From assembly GCA_001972305.1 (NCBI GenBank), contig BDDD01002257.1:134211-198210 (forward strand): a stretch of 64,000 nucleotides of DNA. Reading direction: 5' to 3'. The notes under the pieces are model-generated. The model worked only from the letters and a program-made list of their open reading frames with translations, had not been told where the DNA came from and did no database searches. This document shows positions 11,493 through 22,541 of this stretch, in pieces. Made by a program: the position numbers and the translations under genes. This DNA comes from Cephalotus follicularis. Lineage: Eukaryota > Streptophyta > Magnoliopsida > Oxalidales > Cephalotaceae. Within the stretch, counting starts at the first letter, position 1, and the number at the start of each line of letters is the position of its first letter.

Positions 11493-11945
11493 TCAATAAA
11501 GTTCACCTTCCTTGTGAGTGTGAATCACACAATCTGAAGTTGGGTATGAAACACAAGTCAGCAGGTAACCCTCTTTCATTTGATTATCATCAAGGAAGGA
11601 ACCATCAGACTGGTCCACTGTACCTGATACCATCTTACCGGCACAGGTGGAGCAAGCCCCAGCTCGGCAAGAATAGGGCAGCTCGATTCCAGCATTCTCA
11701 GCTGCATCTAAGATGTAAGTGTCATCGGAGGCTTCAAATTCATTCTCTTCACCATTTGGCCCAATCAATTTAATCTTGTACATGGCCATTGATGCTTTGA
11801 AGTTGGAGGAACATTTCAACCCAAAAGACTTGGAACCGCTCCGAAGAGATTGAAGGGAGGATGGGCTCTTGATAATAGTGCTAGTGAGACGGTACTGGGG
11901 TGCAGCTTTAACCATGAACGAGGAGGTAAGTCTAACAGTTGTCAT
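11493..11945 (-). CDS. FD3: Ferredoxin, plastid [2Fe-2S], root/non-photosynthetic type (FD3-like)
   Basis: This encodes a 150-residue precursor of a plant-type ferredoxin, a one-electron carrier of the plastid stroma. Root-type forms take electrons from FNR using NADPH and pass them to nitrite reductase, glutamate synthase and sulfite reductase. Residues 1 to about 52 are rich in Ser, Thr, Arg and Lys with few acids, as in a chloroplast transit peptide. The mature domain starts near AMYKIKL (54-60). Cluster ligands Cys93, Cys98, Cys101 (CRAGACSTC) and Cys131 (LLTC) are all present, and the C-terminus HTHKEGELY is typical. The SFGLKC segment before the cleavage site and the overall sequence favour the FD3/heterotrophic class over leaf ferredoxin. 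The ATG at 11945 was chosen because the open frame upstream starts at a TTG and crosses a good 3' splice site (intron end 11954). No coding intron is seen. The frame is intact, with no sign of decay. Confidence 0.95.
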   Translation of the reverse strand: MTTVRLTSSFMVKAAPQYRLTSTIIKSPSSLQSLRSGSKSFGLKCSSNFKASMAMYKIKLIGPNGEENEFEASDDTYILDAAENAGIELPYSCRAGACSTCAGKMVSGTVDQSDGSFLDDNQMKEGYLLTCVSYPTSDCVIHTHKEGELY

Positions 11946-11953
11946 CTTTCCAT

Positions 11954-13369
11954 CTGATACAGAATAGAACTTGTTAGCTAATTTTTTGAGGAATTCTTTA
12001 GGGCAAGCAGCCAAAACTAAAATAAATCAACAAAGAATTTGATGGTAGTAGAAACCGTCAATTAAGTCAGCTTCATAAAACTAACTGAAGTGCACTCAGC
12101 TGAGTTTCAGGGAATAATAAAGCAGTACAACTTCAAATTTTCTCAAGACATTACAATATGGCTTAATATGATTATTAGTTTTTATTTGTAATAGAAACAA
12201 AAATCAAATGAAGCGAAAAAACATGCCAAAAATAATTAAACCAACAATCACAGCAATGAGAAAATAATACCAGTCTTGTTAACTATCACATTAAGCGATA
12301 TGTATGATCAATAACTACATTCTCAAACATATAGTAATAAAGAGTGAGGACTTAGAAGGATAAGTAAAAAATTAAGTTACAATCATAGTTGTCAAAGGCG
12401 CGCTGTGGCGCGAGGCGTACCTGTAAAGCCTTGCCACGCCTGAGGCAAGCCGACTTCACAGAGGCGGCCGCAGAGGCTCATGGCCCAACTTTATTTTTAA
12501 AAAAAAAGTGCTGACGTTTTTTTTCCCTACTGTTGGGGTTTAATTCAAAGGGGTCCGAAGTAAAACAAAAATAAAAAATAAAAACCCAGCACAAATAAGC
12601 TGAGTCTCTAGAGTATATATGCAATTTGCATTTTGCACCTCATTTTTATGAGGCTTGAGCCCCTGCTGCAAGAGCTCACTGCACCTTACTGCATCTCGTG
12701 CCTTTAACAACTATAGTTATGATTGAAAATGCATTTGCTAAATGGCATCAATGACAGGGAAACCTACAGGAGGATAAATGTATAACAAAGAGCAAACGGT
12801 TCTTGACCTCACTTTTGTTTCTACTCAATTCTTTATACTATCGTGATCTTGAAAGTTGCCTAGCATAGGATAAAAGATTTCCAATTTAACGAGAACACAA
12901 AATAAAATTGATATTTATGCCTTATTCATGGACTCTTCACTCTTCCAGAAGCCAGGACAAATGAACATTTTGGCCTCACTGAAATGAAATGGAACCAAAA
13001 CACCCATTCATTCATAAGAAGGCAATTGATGTCTGGAGCACGATGAGAAGAAGCAAGCTAATGGCTGCCTGCTCTTCACTCGAGGCTCCATTTTATAAAC
13101 ACGTAAAGCTTCTGTCATTTTGTTTTCCGAAATACTAGAAATTTATAACATAAAAATAAATGCGATAGAGATTCTAAATTTTTCCTGCTTCCAAATAAAT
13201 AAGTTGTTGTTTTTCAACAACATTAACACATACAAATTTCCGCTCAAACATTATTAAACAAACAAAAAAATCCCATACAAATATGTACCAAACAAAGCAA
13301 GAGAAGATCTCACATATACATACATAAACATAAATCTATAGATACAGATAGAAATGTAGGAGAACTTAC
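11954..13369 (-). other. Inferred 5'UTR intron of the ferredoxin gene
   Basis: On the minus strand a donor (CTCT/GTAAGT, intron starts at 13369) lies about 65 bp downstream of a TATA box. An acceptor (TTCTGTATCAG, ends at 11954) lies 8 bases before the ATG at 11945. The intron would be 1416 bp and AT-rich, and it hosts the MITE at 12380-12725. An ATG right at the exon start (11953) is out of frame and stops at once, overlapping the real start. The structure is inferred from splice signals only, without transcript evidence. Confidence 0.6.
12380..12725. mobile_element. MITE-like element with terminal inverted repeats, in the ferredoxin 5'UTR intron
   Basis: The left end CATAGTTGTCAAAGGCGCG (from 12384) and the right end, read in reverse as CTATAGTTGTTAAAGGCACG, are near-perfect inverted repeats. 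The outer CAATCATA is also inverted at both edges. The element is about 346 bp, with GC-rich ends (GGCGCGAGGCG) and no coding capacity. Elements with AGTTGTCAAAGGCGC ends are widespread non-autonomous DNA repeats in plants. The superfamily (hAT or other) cannot be fixed because no clear target duplication was found. Confidence 0.65.
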
Positions 13370-13408
13370 AGAGCAGGGGAGAATAGCAACAAAGAGGAGA
13401 TGGTTCGA
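13370..13408 (-). other. Inferred 5'UTR first exon of the ferredoxin gene
   Basis: This runs from the expected transcription start, about 26-32 bases downstream of the TATA box, to the GTAAGT donor. It is CT-rich, as plant leaders often are. The exact start is a guess. Confidence 0.45.
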
Positions 13409-13433
13409 CAAAGAAGTGGGTTTCTTCTACTAA

Positions 13434-13441
13434 TATTTATA
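13434..13441 (-). promoter_or_regulatory. TATA box of the ferredoxin gene
   Basis: The minus strand reads TATAAATA, about 65 bp upstream of the predicted 5'UTR splice donor. A second AT-rich TATA-like stretch lies at about 13459-13483. Only about 235 bp separate this box from the start of the element E LTR. Confidence 0.65.
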
Positions 13442-13676
13442 GAAAGAGTCTGCTTGTGATATAAATAATGTATTTATATATTAGAGAGAATTTGGCTTTT
13501 GGGTTTTGGCATTTATGCAATGAAAAGATGTGCAGTTTGTCACCTACTCCAAAACCTAGCAACCCCGCCCGTTGGTTTCACTCTAATCAACCAACTTCGC
13601 AAACTGACATGGGCAATTTCATTCGTGTTTAGCTTCATAGATTTATTTCAAGTGAGCGTGTGTGTATGTATACACA
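13442..13676 (-). promoter_or_regulatory. Remaining proximal promoter of the ferredoxin gene
   Basis: This is host sequence between the TATA box and the truncated LTR of element E. It contains a GTGTGTGTATGTATACAC stretch at its far end. No specific factor site is claimed. Confidence 0.4.
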
Positions 13677-16049
13677 ATAAAAGTGTTATAAATTAAAAAT
13701 TTTAAACAATCAATTATTTCAACAGAATAATCAATCAAAATAAAAACTAACTCTTAAAATCTTCTAAAAATCGGACATGAAATATTTATTTATCAGACTA
13801 TACCACTGTAAAAAAAAACACAATTTATATATTTTTGGGCTTATCCCTCAGTAACCACAACTCAATCAATTTTATATCGTTCTAATACCTCAAGTGATGA
13901 ATTCGTCCATATCAAATACATCAACACATATATCACAAGCATTGCCACATGTCGGTAGGTCGATAAGTGAAAATGAACATGCTCTTATAATTATCGAGTC
14001 TCAGTGGCTCATTTAATACAATTCTTATAAGTAAATCCATAACATGATTATAACAAAACTATATACAATAATAAACATAATCTCAACACCTCTACCATCC
14101 AAGATCCATCTTAAGTATCCATCTGTCTCGATCCATTTTACTGTGATCCTTCACGTGGGCCTGACCAATTCCATTACAGTGAAATGGGTCAACGACATAA
14201 GGTCGGTAGGTATACTACATGCCATGTATGCAACAAAATAACGATATACCATGCATGCAACAGGATAATAGTATGCTATGCATGTAACCAATATAACCAT
14301 CAAACCATATGCCATGTAGTGTCATGTGTATGAATGACAATTACGGATAGCTCCAATATACCAACCGTTCCTAAACGGGGTATACTTGACTAGTCCTAAT
14401 CACATCCAAGGCCATAGGCCTGCAGACACTCCATAAACAATCCATAACAATCATTGGGGACAATCAATCTATTGGTCAAGTACTTCTCTACCATCTCCGG
14501 CCCGAGATAGTACTGCCACCGACTACCTACCCTTTCGGGATCGTAGCCGAATGGGAAAGAGATAACGCTGATCACATCATTACTAGGCCGTAAAATGGTC
14601 CCAGCCCATAACCATAATGTTAGGCCGTAAAATGGACCTAACCCATAACGATAATGTAATGTCGTAAAACGGTCATAACCACTAGGTGCCATTGGTCGTG
14701 CTGGCGTCGACGCTTAAGTGTTTTAAGCGTCATTTCCCAGAAGTTAAAGCAGAAAGCATTGATAAATTGGGCTTTGAAAAGGATAAAGTATCGACGAATT
14801 GGGCTTCGAAAAGGAGCATCGACGGTTTTGACAAAAATAGCATGGGAGAAAACAGTTCACAAAATCCATGAAACCATGCCTAAAATCCATAAAAGCAGTT
14901 GCAATCCATGGAAAAACAGTTTATACCCATACTCAGTTCCCCATTTCATCTATTTAACATACCATTAACCATCAATCATGGCAACAATCCATATCAATTC
15001 ATGCAATTCAAGTCAAAATGCACAAATGCAGGGGTAGTATAACCGACCTCAATAAAATTGACAGCCTGCAACAATAGAGATTCCGCTGTCAACAGCCGAT
15101 TCCACCACTTCCTTCAGGCTCCATCAACTGCCACAATTACAGCGCCTCTCTTTGTGCCAACTGAACTCTCCCTCAACCTCAACCACTCAGTCAATTTTCT
15201 CCTTCTCTTCTTCACTGTCAAACCGCATTACCAACTCTACCAAGCTCAGCACTATCGAATTCCCTGCTTCCACTCAGCCCGCATATCACAGTCCTCTTCT
15301 GGCTTCAACCTCGAGCTCCTCACCTATATCAATCACAGCGGCAAAAATGGGTGTCACCGAATGGAAGCTCTAAGCTTCGAAATTCAGGGAGAAGAAAAAA
15401 GACGACAGAGAGGAGGGAAAGAGGAATTAACGTCATTAAGGCGTGATTGCTTCCGGTGACTTAATCGTTCCCTCTCCTGCCTTGCTATTTCTTCCGTCGT
15501 TTATTTCAGTTCTAGGAGGTGATTCTAAGGTGTAAAGACGTCGAGCTCCTCCTCTCTTCCTTTCTCTTATCTTTTCTCTTTTCTTTCTTCTCCGTGTCGA
15601 CCACTCTCTCTCCCGTTCTCTTCTCTAGCGCAAAATGCCCGCACCCGTGCCCCGTCTTTTCCTCTCTTTCTTTCTCTTATTTCCCCCGTTGCTCTACTCT
15701 TTCTCTCTTTGCTCTCCTCTTCTCTTTCTCTCCCGCTGGCTCCCTCTTTCTCTCTTTCTTGTGTTCTCTCTCTTTTCCTCTGGTTTGGCGAGGCAGCAGG
15801 CGTGACGATATAAAGGAGAGAAAAAGGTAGCCACGTTTGGCATTTTCTGACAATTATTAAGGCATTGGGTCGCTTATACTACAATATATCTTGACTCTTT
15901 CACTTATTTAATGCTGCTTGGGCCACAATAATTCCTAAAAGAATTACACCACATAGCGCAATACAATACGTCAATAAAATGACATCTCCCGAGCACCATT
16001 TCATAATATTATTTATTACAACTATTTACAAAGAATTGCGGGGCTTACA
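13677..16049 (-). repeat. 3' LTR of element E
   Basis: It begins TGTAAGCCCCGC on the minus strand at 16049, right after the polypurine tract. 13677-14702 aligns to the 5' LTR at about 50235-51258. The last 80-90 bp of the LTR (the equivalent of 50145-50235) are missing, so E is truncated against the ferredoxin promoter. A 138-bp unrelated stretch (14703-14840) replaces part of the LTR. A strongly pyrimidine-rich tract (15540-15790) lies in the U3 half. Reading frames of about 100 codons in that tract are low-complexity artefacts. Confidence 0.8.
14703..14840. repeat. Foreign patch inside E 3' LTR, Sirevirus-LTR-like words
   Basis: This segment has no counterpart in E's 5' LTR. It is rich in words such as 'gcttaag', 'aagcgtca' and 'gcatcgacg', which also recur in the copia element G (51600-52010 and 57570-57640). 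It may be the scar of a deleted copia insertion. Similarity is by short words only. Confidence 0.35.
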
Positions 16050-16062
16050 TCCTCCCCTCCTT
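16050..16062 (-). other. Polypurine tract of element E
   Basis: The minus strand reads AAGGAGGGGAGGA immediately before the LTR start TGTAAGCC. It primes plus-strand DNA synthesis. A second copy lies at about 19657-19669 in the duplication. Confidence 0.85.
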
Positions 16063-16370
16063 AAAGAAATTTCGTCCCAAGATTCTCTATTGGTCAAACA
16101 AGTGAGGGTACAATGCTCTCATATCATCTTCAATCTCCCATGTCGCTTCTTCACTTCCATGGTGCTGCCATAACACTTTAACCAAAGCAATCTCCTTGCT
16201 TCTTAGATGCTTGGTTTGACGATCAAGAATTTGAACAGGCATCTCTTCAAAGGTCATATCTGCCTGAAATCCAAGGGCTCATACTGCAATACATGTGAAG
16301 GATCTGGGTAGTACTTCCTCAACATCAATACGTGGAAGACATTGTGCACCTTCGACAACTCTAGCGGTAA
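16063..16370 (-). pseudogene. Pol C-terminal end of element E (after integrase core)
   Basis: The minus strand encodes the tail following the integrase: LSKVHNVFHV, LRKYYPDPSHVL, PVQILDRQ, ALVKVLWQHH and EEATWE, then a stop just before the polypurine tract. This region of Tekay/Del-like chromoviruses carries a short chromodomain-like segment thought to guide integration. It joins the E piece at 32341 once insertion D is removed. GGTAA at 16366-16370 is the left target duplication of D. Another copy is at 19670-19977. Confidence 0.85.
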
Positions 16371-18448
16371 TGTAAGAGCCCTAAATATTATAATGTATTA
16401 TTATTGGGCTTTAGAATTCTTTTTTTTTTCTATTGGACTGGGCCATGATATTATAAAGAGTTTTATTGGGCCAAACTGGAATATAATTTATGACTTTGGG
16501 CTTAAGAGACTATTTTCTTCTCCTTCAGCCTTAAAGAGAAAGAATGAAGTTGGCCCAAAGGAGGCTGGCCCAAGTCCCTGGAGAATGGCCTGCACCTGTT
16601 GGTTTTGTCAAGGAAATTCTAGACTTTTCCTCACATGTGTATAAAAGGTTGGTAGTGGTCAAGAGATATGCTTTTGGTCATTTTCTTGCACGTTTTGCTC
16701 TAGAAATATCGAGAGAAGTGAGAAAAGTTTGAGATGGGCCAGACGCTGACAGAAATGGAGGAAGAGGACAAGAGGGGTGCTGTTTGAGGAAGCCCCCATG
16801 TCCCTTGCACTTCCACATTTAAATACCCATTCCCTGGGAGAAAAGAATTGGTGCAAGGAAGAAGGATTTGGCAAGCTAAAAGTGTAGCAGTCCTCAACCA
16901 GAAAGAAGTCCAAAAATCAGGCGATCTTCGTTTCCAACCACCTTCCTGGTTGGTTGTTTCATGTCCGAACACCTATCGGCTTCTGTGTGTGTGTTTTGTT
17001 TTACTGCCTGTGTAATTGTGTGTTATTTTACTGGTTGCTTGTCAGTGTGTTATTGTTATTTTTTGATTATTTTAGCAATGTAAATTAGAATTTGTACACC
17101 TTGGTAAATGACGCTAAGCACCACTGTGAGAGAAGCCCCAAGATGCGCCCGAGCTCCCCTGGTCATGCGTCCGAGCATGGAACCATGCCCCAGCATCCAT
17201 GCTCGAGCTCTCCTTATCGCCTGCATGCACCGAGCATGCGTCCAAAGCATGCTATGCATGACGTCGAGCAACCATGCCAGACCTACCATCGAGCCTCCAC
17301 TTCATGGTGCCAGGGAGACGTGGTGCTGAGGAGATGGGGTACCAGAGGAGACGTGGTGCTGTGCTTCCCTGCTCGAGCATGACGCATTGCCGAGCACCCA
17401 GGCTGAGGTACCATACACCAGAGGAGCAGTGCCGGAGGTGATGACGCCCGGGGAGCCATATGCCCGAGGTGCCAACGCCAGAGGAGCCATGAGCCGAGGT
17501 GCCGTGTAAAGGCGCCGAGCTCCCTCCTCTGCCATGCATGCACTGTGATCTTTCTCAACCATGCGCCCCTGCATGCGAGCTCTCCTCTGCTGGACACGCC
17601 ATACACTGGAATGCGTTGACCTATCCCCTGCCATGCATCCCTAGTATGTGCCCTGGAGCCAAGCATGCATCCAACTTGTGCGTTGTCCCCTGCCCCGAGC
17701 CGAGCGTGCACCTTAGGCATGCGTTGTTCTCTGGTATGTTTTCCCAGCAGGCGCTCACGAGGAAGAAGGCAAGTAAACATGAGCACGTACGCATCCCCCC
17801 TGCATGGTGAACGCCTCAACTAGTGTTATGCATGCACTCATGCATGCTTTATCATGTGTCTATGTGCTAGAATTTCTTAATGGGATTGTACTCGGACATA
17901 GCCATTGTATTTTATTAAGTAAAGGAAGTATTAATATTTTCCCAGGCAGGTGAGGCCAAATGGGGAGAATTCCGCCGAGCAGGTGAACTCAAGGGGTGAA
18001 CTCCGTGAGGCAGGTGATCCTCGGGTGAATCCGCTTAATGGTGAACCTAATGGTGAATTCCGCCAGAGCTGGTGATCCAAAGGGCGAGCCACGAGTGCAG
18101 GTGAGCAAAGGGCGAATTCCACTCTGCAGGTGAACATGGAGGAGAATTTCGTAGGTAGGTGAACCTAATATATTGACCAGACCATAGGATGATCGGACAA
18201 ACTCCTCTGTAATGTGAATGACATGTATGGATTGAGTAGAGTAGTCCAAGGATAAAGAATGATGATTATTGTATGCTGAATTGTGGTCTACATTTATGGT
18301 ATGCATGCATTTTTTTTCTCCTCTGCCTTTTCGTTGTTCCTCTGGTATGTGCTGTACATGTGATAACCTACACAACCCCAGGGTTTCTGACCCATTCTTT
18401 GAATGGGCCAGGTACAGGAACAGGTAGTGGAGGCACATCGCAGCGGCA
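16371..18448 (+). repeat. Partial D LTR (duplicate copy)
   Basis: It starts TGTAAGAGCCC directly after GGTAA and follows the full LTR at 19978, but stops about 270 bp before the LTR end. It has lost two segments around 17090-17130 that are present in the copies at 20700-20850 and 30550-30700. It arose by tandem duplication, not by separate insertion. Confidence 0.85.
17945..18165 (+). repeat. GGTGAAYYC tandem array in D LTR (copy 1)
   Basis: Alternating GCAGGTGAACYC and GGYGAATTCCGC boxes, unit about 25-35 bp. Equivalent arrays are at 21665-21900 and 31545-31785 and, inverted, in LTR A at 7345-7625. Confidence 0.8.
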
Positions 18449-18449
18449 A

Positions 18450-19977
18450 CATGGGAGAAAACAGTTCACAAAATCCATGAAACCATGCCTAAAATCCATA
18501 AAAGCAGTTGCAATCCATGGAAAAACAGTTTATACCCATACTCAGTTCCCCATTTCATCTATTTAACATACCATTAACCATCAATCATGGCAACAATCCA
18601 TATCAATTCATGCAATTCAAGTCAAAATGCACAAATGCAGGGGTAGTATAACCGACCTCAATAAAATTGACAGCCTGCAACAATAGAGATTCCGCTGTCA
18701 ACAACCGATTCCACCACTTCCTTCATGCTCCATCAACTGCCACAGTTACAGTGCCTCTCTTTGTGCCAACTGAACTCTCCCTCAACCTCAACCACTCAGT
18801 CAATTTTCTCCTTCTCTTATTCACTGTCAAACCGCATTACCAACTCTACCAAGCTCAGCACTGTCGAATCCCTGCTTCCACTCAGCCCGCATATCACAGT
18901 CCTCTTCCGGCGTCAACCTCGAGCTCCTCTCCTATATCAATCACGGCGGCATAAATGGGTGTCACCGAATGGAAGCTCTAAGCTTCGAAATTCAGGGAGA
19001 AGAAAAAAGACGACAGAGAGGAGGGAAAGAGGAATTACCGTCATTAAGGCGTGATTGCTTCCTCTGACTTAATCGTTCCCTCTCCTGCCTTGCTAGTTCT
19101 TCCGTCGTTTATTTCAGTTCTAGGAGGTGATTATAAGGTGTAAAGACGTCGAGCTCCTCCTCTCTTCCTTTCTCTTTTCTTTTCTCTTTTCTTTCTTCTC
19201 CGTGTCGACCACTCTCTCTCCCATTCTCTTCTCTAGCGCAAAATGCCCGCACTCGTGCCCCGTCTTTTCCTCTCTTTCTTTCTCTTATTTCCCCCGTTGC
19301 TCTACTCTTTCTCTCTTTGCTCTCCTCTTCTCTTTCTCTCCTGCTGGCTCCCTCTTTCTCTCTTTCTTGTGTTCTCTCTCTTTTCCTTTGGTTTGGCGAG
19401 GCAGCGGGCATGACGATATAAAGGAGAGAAAAAGGTAGCCGCCTTTGGCATTTTCTGACAATTATTAAGGCATTGGGTCACTTATACTACAATATATCTT
19501 GCCCTTTCACTTATTTAATGCTGCTTGGGCCACAATAATTCCTAAAAGAATTACACCATATAGCGCAATACAATACGTCAATAAAATGACATCTCCCGAG
19601 CACCATTTCATAATATTATTTATTACAACTATTTACAAATAATTGCGGGGCTTACATCCTCCCCTCCTTAAAGAAATCTCGTCCCGGGATTCTCTATTGG
19701 TCAAACAAGTGAGGGTACAATGCTCTCATATCATCTTCACTCTCCCATGTCGCTTCTTCACTTCCATGGTGCTGCCATAACACTTTAACCAAAGCAATCT
19801 CCTTGATTCTTAGATGCTTGGTTTGACGATCAAAATTTGAACAGGCATCTCTTCAAAGGTCATATCTGCCCTGAAATCGAAGGGCTCATACTGCAATACA
19901 TGTGAAGGATCTGGGTAGTACTTCCTCAACATCAATACGTGGAAGACATTGTGCACCTTCGACAACTCTAGTGGTAA
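18450..19977 (-). repeat. Duplicated copy of E 3' LTR part and pol end
   Basis: Nearly identical to 14841-16370: E LTR sequence up to 19656, polypurine tract, then the pol end and the GGTAA target site (19973-19977). It is a product of the tandem duplication. Confidence 0.9.
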
Positions 19978-22432
19978 TGTAAGAGCCCTAAATATTATAA
20001 TGTATTATTATTGGGCTTTAGAATTCTTTTTTTTTCCTATTGGGCTGGGCCATGATATTATAAAGAGTTTTATTGGGCCAAATTGGAATATAATTTATGA
20101 CTTTGGGCTTAAGAGACTATTTTCTTCTCCTTGGGCCTTAAAGAGAAAGAATGAAGTTGGCCCAAAGGAGGCTGGCCCAAGTCCCTGGAGAATGGCCTGC
20201 ACCCGTTGGTTTTGTCTAGGAAATTCTAGACTCTTCCTCACATGTGTATAAAAGGTTGGTAGTGGCCAAGAGATATGCTTTTGGTCATTTTCTTTCACGT
20301 TTTGCTCTAGAAAAATCGAGAGAAGTGAGAGAAGTGTGAGATGGGCCAGACGCTGATAGAAATGGAGGAAGAGGACAAGAGGGGTGCTGTTTGAGGAAGC
20401 CCCCATGTCCCCTGCACTTCCACATTTAAATACCCATTCCCTGGGAGCAAATAATTGGTGCAAGGAAGAAGGATTTGGCAAGCTAAAAGTGTAGCAGCCC
20501 TCAACTAGAAAGAAGTCTAGAAATTAGGCGATCTCCGTTTCCAACCACCTTCCGGGTAGGTTGCTTCATGTCCGAGCACCTACCGGCTTCTGTGTGTGTG
20601 TTTTGTTTTACTGTTTGTGTAATTGTGTGTTATTTTACTGGTTGCTTGTCTATGTGTTATTGTTATTGTTTGATTATTTTAGCAATGTAAATTAGAATTT
20701 GCATAATTGTTCCTTGGACAATGTCGAGACACGTGCGCATTTGTACACCTTGGTAAATGACGCTAAGCACCACTGTTGTGCACCCCTGGAAATTGCATCC
20801 CTATGCCTAATTGTGTGTCTTTCATGTTGGGGTCGTTTGCAGAGAAGCCCTGAGATGCGCCCGAGCTCCCCTGGTCATGCGTCCGAGCATGACGCCATGC
20901 CCCAGCATCCATGCTCGAGCTCCCCTCATCGCCGGCATGCACCGAGCATGCGTCCAAAGCATGCTATGCATGACGTCGAGCAACCATGCCAGACCTGCCG
21001 TCGGCCTCCACTGCATGGTGCCAGGGAGACGTGGTGCTGAGGAGATGGGGTACCAGAGGAGACGTGGTGCCGAGGTGGGTGTCGTGCTTCCCTGCCCGAG
21101 CATGATGCATTGCCGAGCACCCAGGCTGAGGTACCATACACCAGAGGAGTAGTGCCCGAGGTGATGACGCCCGGGGAGCCATATGCCCGAGGTGGCAACG
21201 CCAGAGGAGCCATGAGCCGAGGTGCCGTGTAAAGGCGTCGAGCTCCCTCATCTGCCATGCATGCACTGTGATCTTTCTCAGCCATGCGCCTCTGCATGCG
21301 AGCTCTCCTCTGCTGGACCCGCCATACACTGGAATGCGTTGAGCTCTCCCCTTCCATGCATCCCTAGTATGTGCCCTAGAGCCAAGCATGCATCCAACTT
21401 GTGCGTTGTCCCCTGCCCTGAGCCGAGCATGCACCTTAGGCATGCGTTGTTCTCTGGTATGTTTTCCCAGCAGGCGCTCACGAGGAAGAAGGCAAGTAAA
21501 CATGAGCACGTGCACATCCCCCTTACATGGTGAACGCCTCAACTAGTGTTATGCATGCACTCATGCATGCTTTATTATGTGTCTATGTGCTAGAATTGCT
21601 TAATGGGATTGTACTCGGGCATAGCCATTGTATTATATTAAGTAAAGGAAGTATTAATATTTTCCTAGGCAGGTGAGCCCAAATGGGGAGAATTCCGCCG
21701 AGCAGGTGAACCCAAGGGGTGAACTCTGCGAGGCAGGTGATCCTTAGGCGAATCCGCTTAATGGTGAACCTAATGGTGAATTCCGCCAGAGTTGGTGATC
21801 CAAAGGGCGAGCAGCTAGAGCAGGTGACCAAAGGGCGAATTCCACTCTGCAGGTGAACATGGAGGAGAATTCCGTAGGCAGGTGAGCCTAAAGGTGAACC
21901 TAATATATTGACCAGACCATAGGATGATCAGAGAAACTCCTCTGTAATGTGAATGACATGTATGGCTTGAGTAGAGTAGTCCAAGGATAAAGAATGATGA
22001 TTATTGTATGCTGAATTGTGGTCTACATTCCTCTGCCTTTTCGTTGTTCCTCTGGTATATGCCGTACATGTGATAACCTACACAACCCCAGGGTTTCTGA
22101 CCCATTCTTTGAATGGGCCAGGTACAGGAACAGGTAGTGGAGGCACATCGCAGCGGCATCAAGGATAAAGAGTGAAGTAAGTTCCTCATCCTCAGCAGTG
22201 CGTTTTAATGGTCAGATTCGCAAGGAATATTAATGTATTTATTTGTATAATCTGCTGGTTTGTAGCAGAGTATTTCTTATGTATCGAACTGGGTCTGTAT
22301 ATCCACACATTAAATAAATGGTTAATAATTATGATATTAAGTTTTAAATTTTTATGGTTAATGATAATGATGAAATGTACGGATTGCCACGTGTCAGGCC
22401 GTGGGGCCCAACCCATGGTTCGGGAAGTGACA
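19978..22432 (+). repeat. 5' LTR of element D, 2.46 kb
   Basis: TGTAAGAGCCC at the start and GGGAAGTGACA at the end, followed by a PBS remnant. The central part (20840-21540) is GC-rich and full of GCATGC and CGAGCATG palindromic words. The 178-192 codon frames there are antisense artefacts of base composition. A GGTGAAYYC array lies at 21665-21900. Confidence 0.88.
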
Positions 22433-22437
22433 AGTTT

Positions 22438-22450
22438 TAGTATAAGAGCA
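22438..22450 (+). other. Degenerate primer binding site of element D
   Basis: Reads TAGTATAAGAGCA, two mismatches from the iMet PBS TGGTATCAGAGCA, 5 bp after the LTR end. The site is probably inactive. Confidence 0.75.
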
Positions 22451-22541
22451 ATACTATTCTGGATATGCAGAGATAGGACCCTTGGAAAGTGGAGTTATGA
22501 TATATGTGTGGATATTAACCCGTTCATTTATGTGAATCAGT

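Larger units (their letters stand above)
14841..22158. repeat. Tandem duplication, two units of about 3.6-3.7 kb
   Basis: Unit 1 is 14841-18448 and unit 2 is 18450-22158. Each contains 1.53 kb of element E (LTR, polypurine tract and pol end, minus strand) followed by the first 2.1-2.2 kb of the D LTR (plus strand). At the join, D-LTR sequence matching up to 22158 runs into E sequence equivalent to 14841 with one extra base (18449) and no homology. Because it contains the E/D boundary, the duplication happened after D inserted. Unit 1 has two deletions (near 17090 and 17126) totalling about 0.1 kb. Confidence 0.9.

Noticed and set aside
11946..12014. N-terminal extension of the ferredoxin frame
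   Set aside because: It begins with TTG, crosses a good intron acceptor at 11954, and the transit peptide is complete from the ATG at 11945.
15519..15830. 103-codon Ser/Phe/Leu-rich frame, repeated at 19127-19438
   Set aside because: It is a translation of a pyrimidine tract in the E LTR. The second copy is only the tandem duplicate.
17283..17819. 178-codon antisense frame, also at 20964-21542
   Set aside because: Composition-driven open frame in the GC-rich part of the D LTR. No domain, and the 3' LTR copy is broken up.
16371..18448. Interpretation as an independent solo LTR
   Set aside because: It ends without a terminal CA or target duplication and runs into duplicated E sequence, so tandem duplication explains it better.
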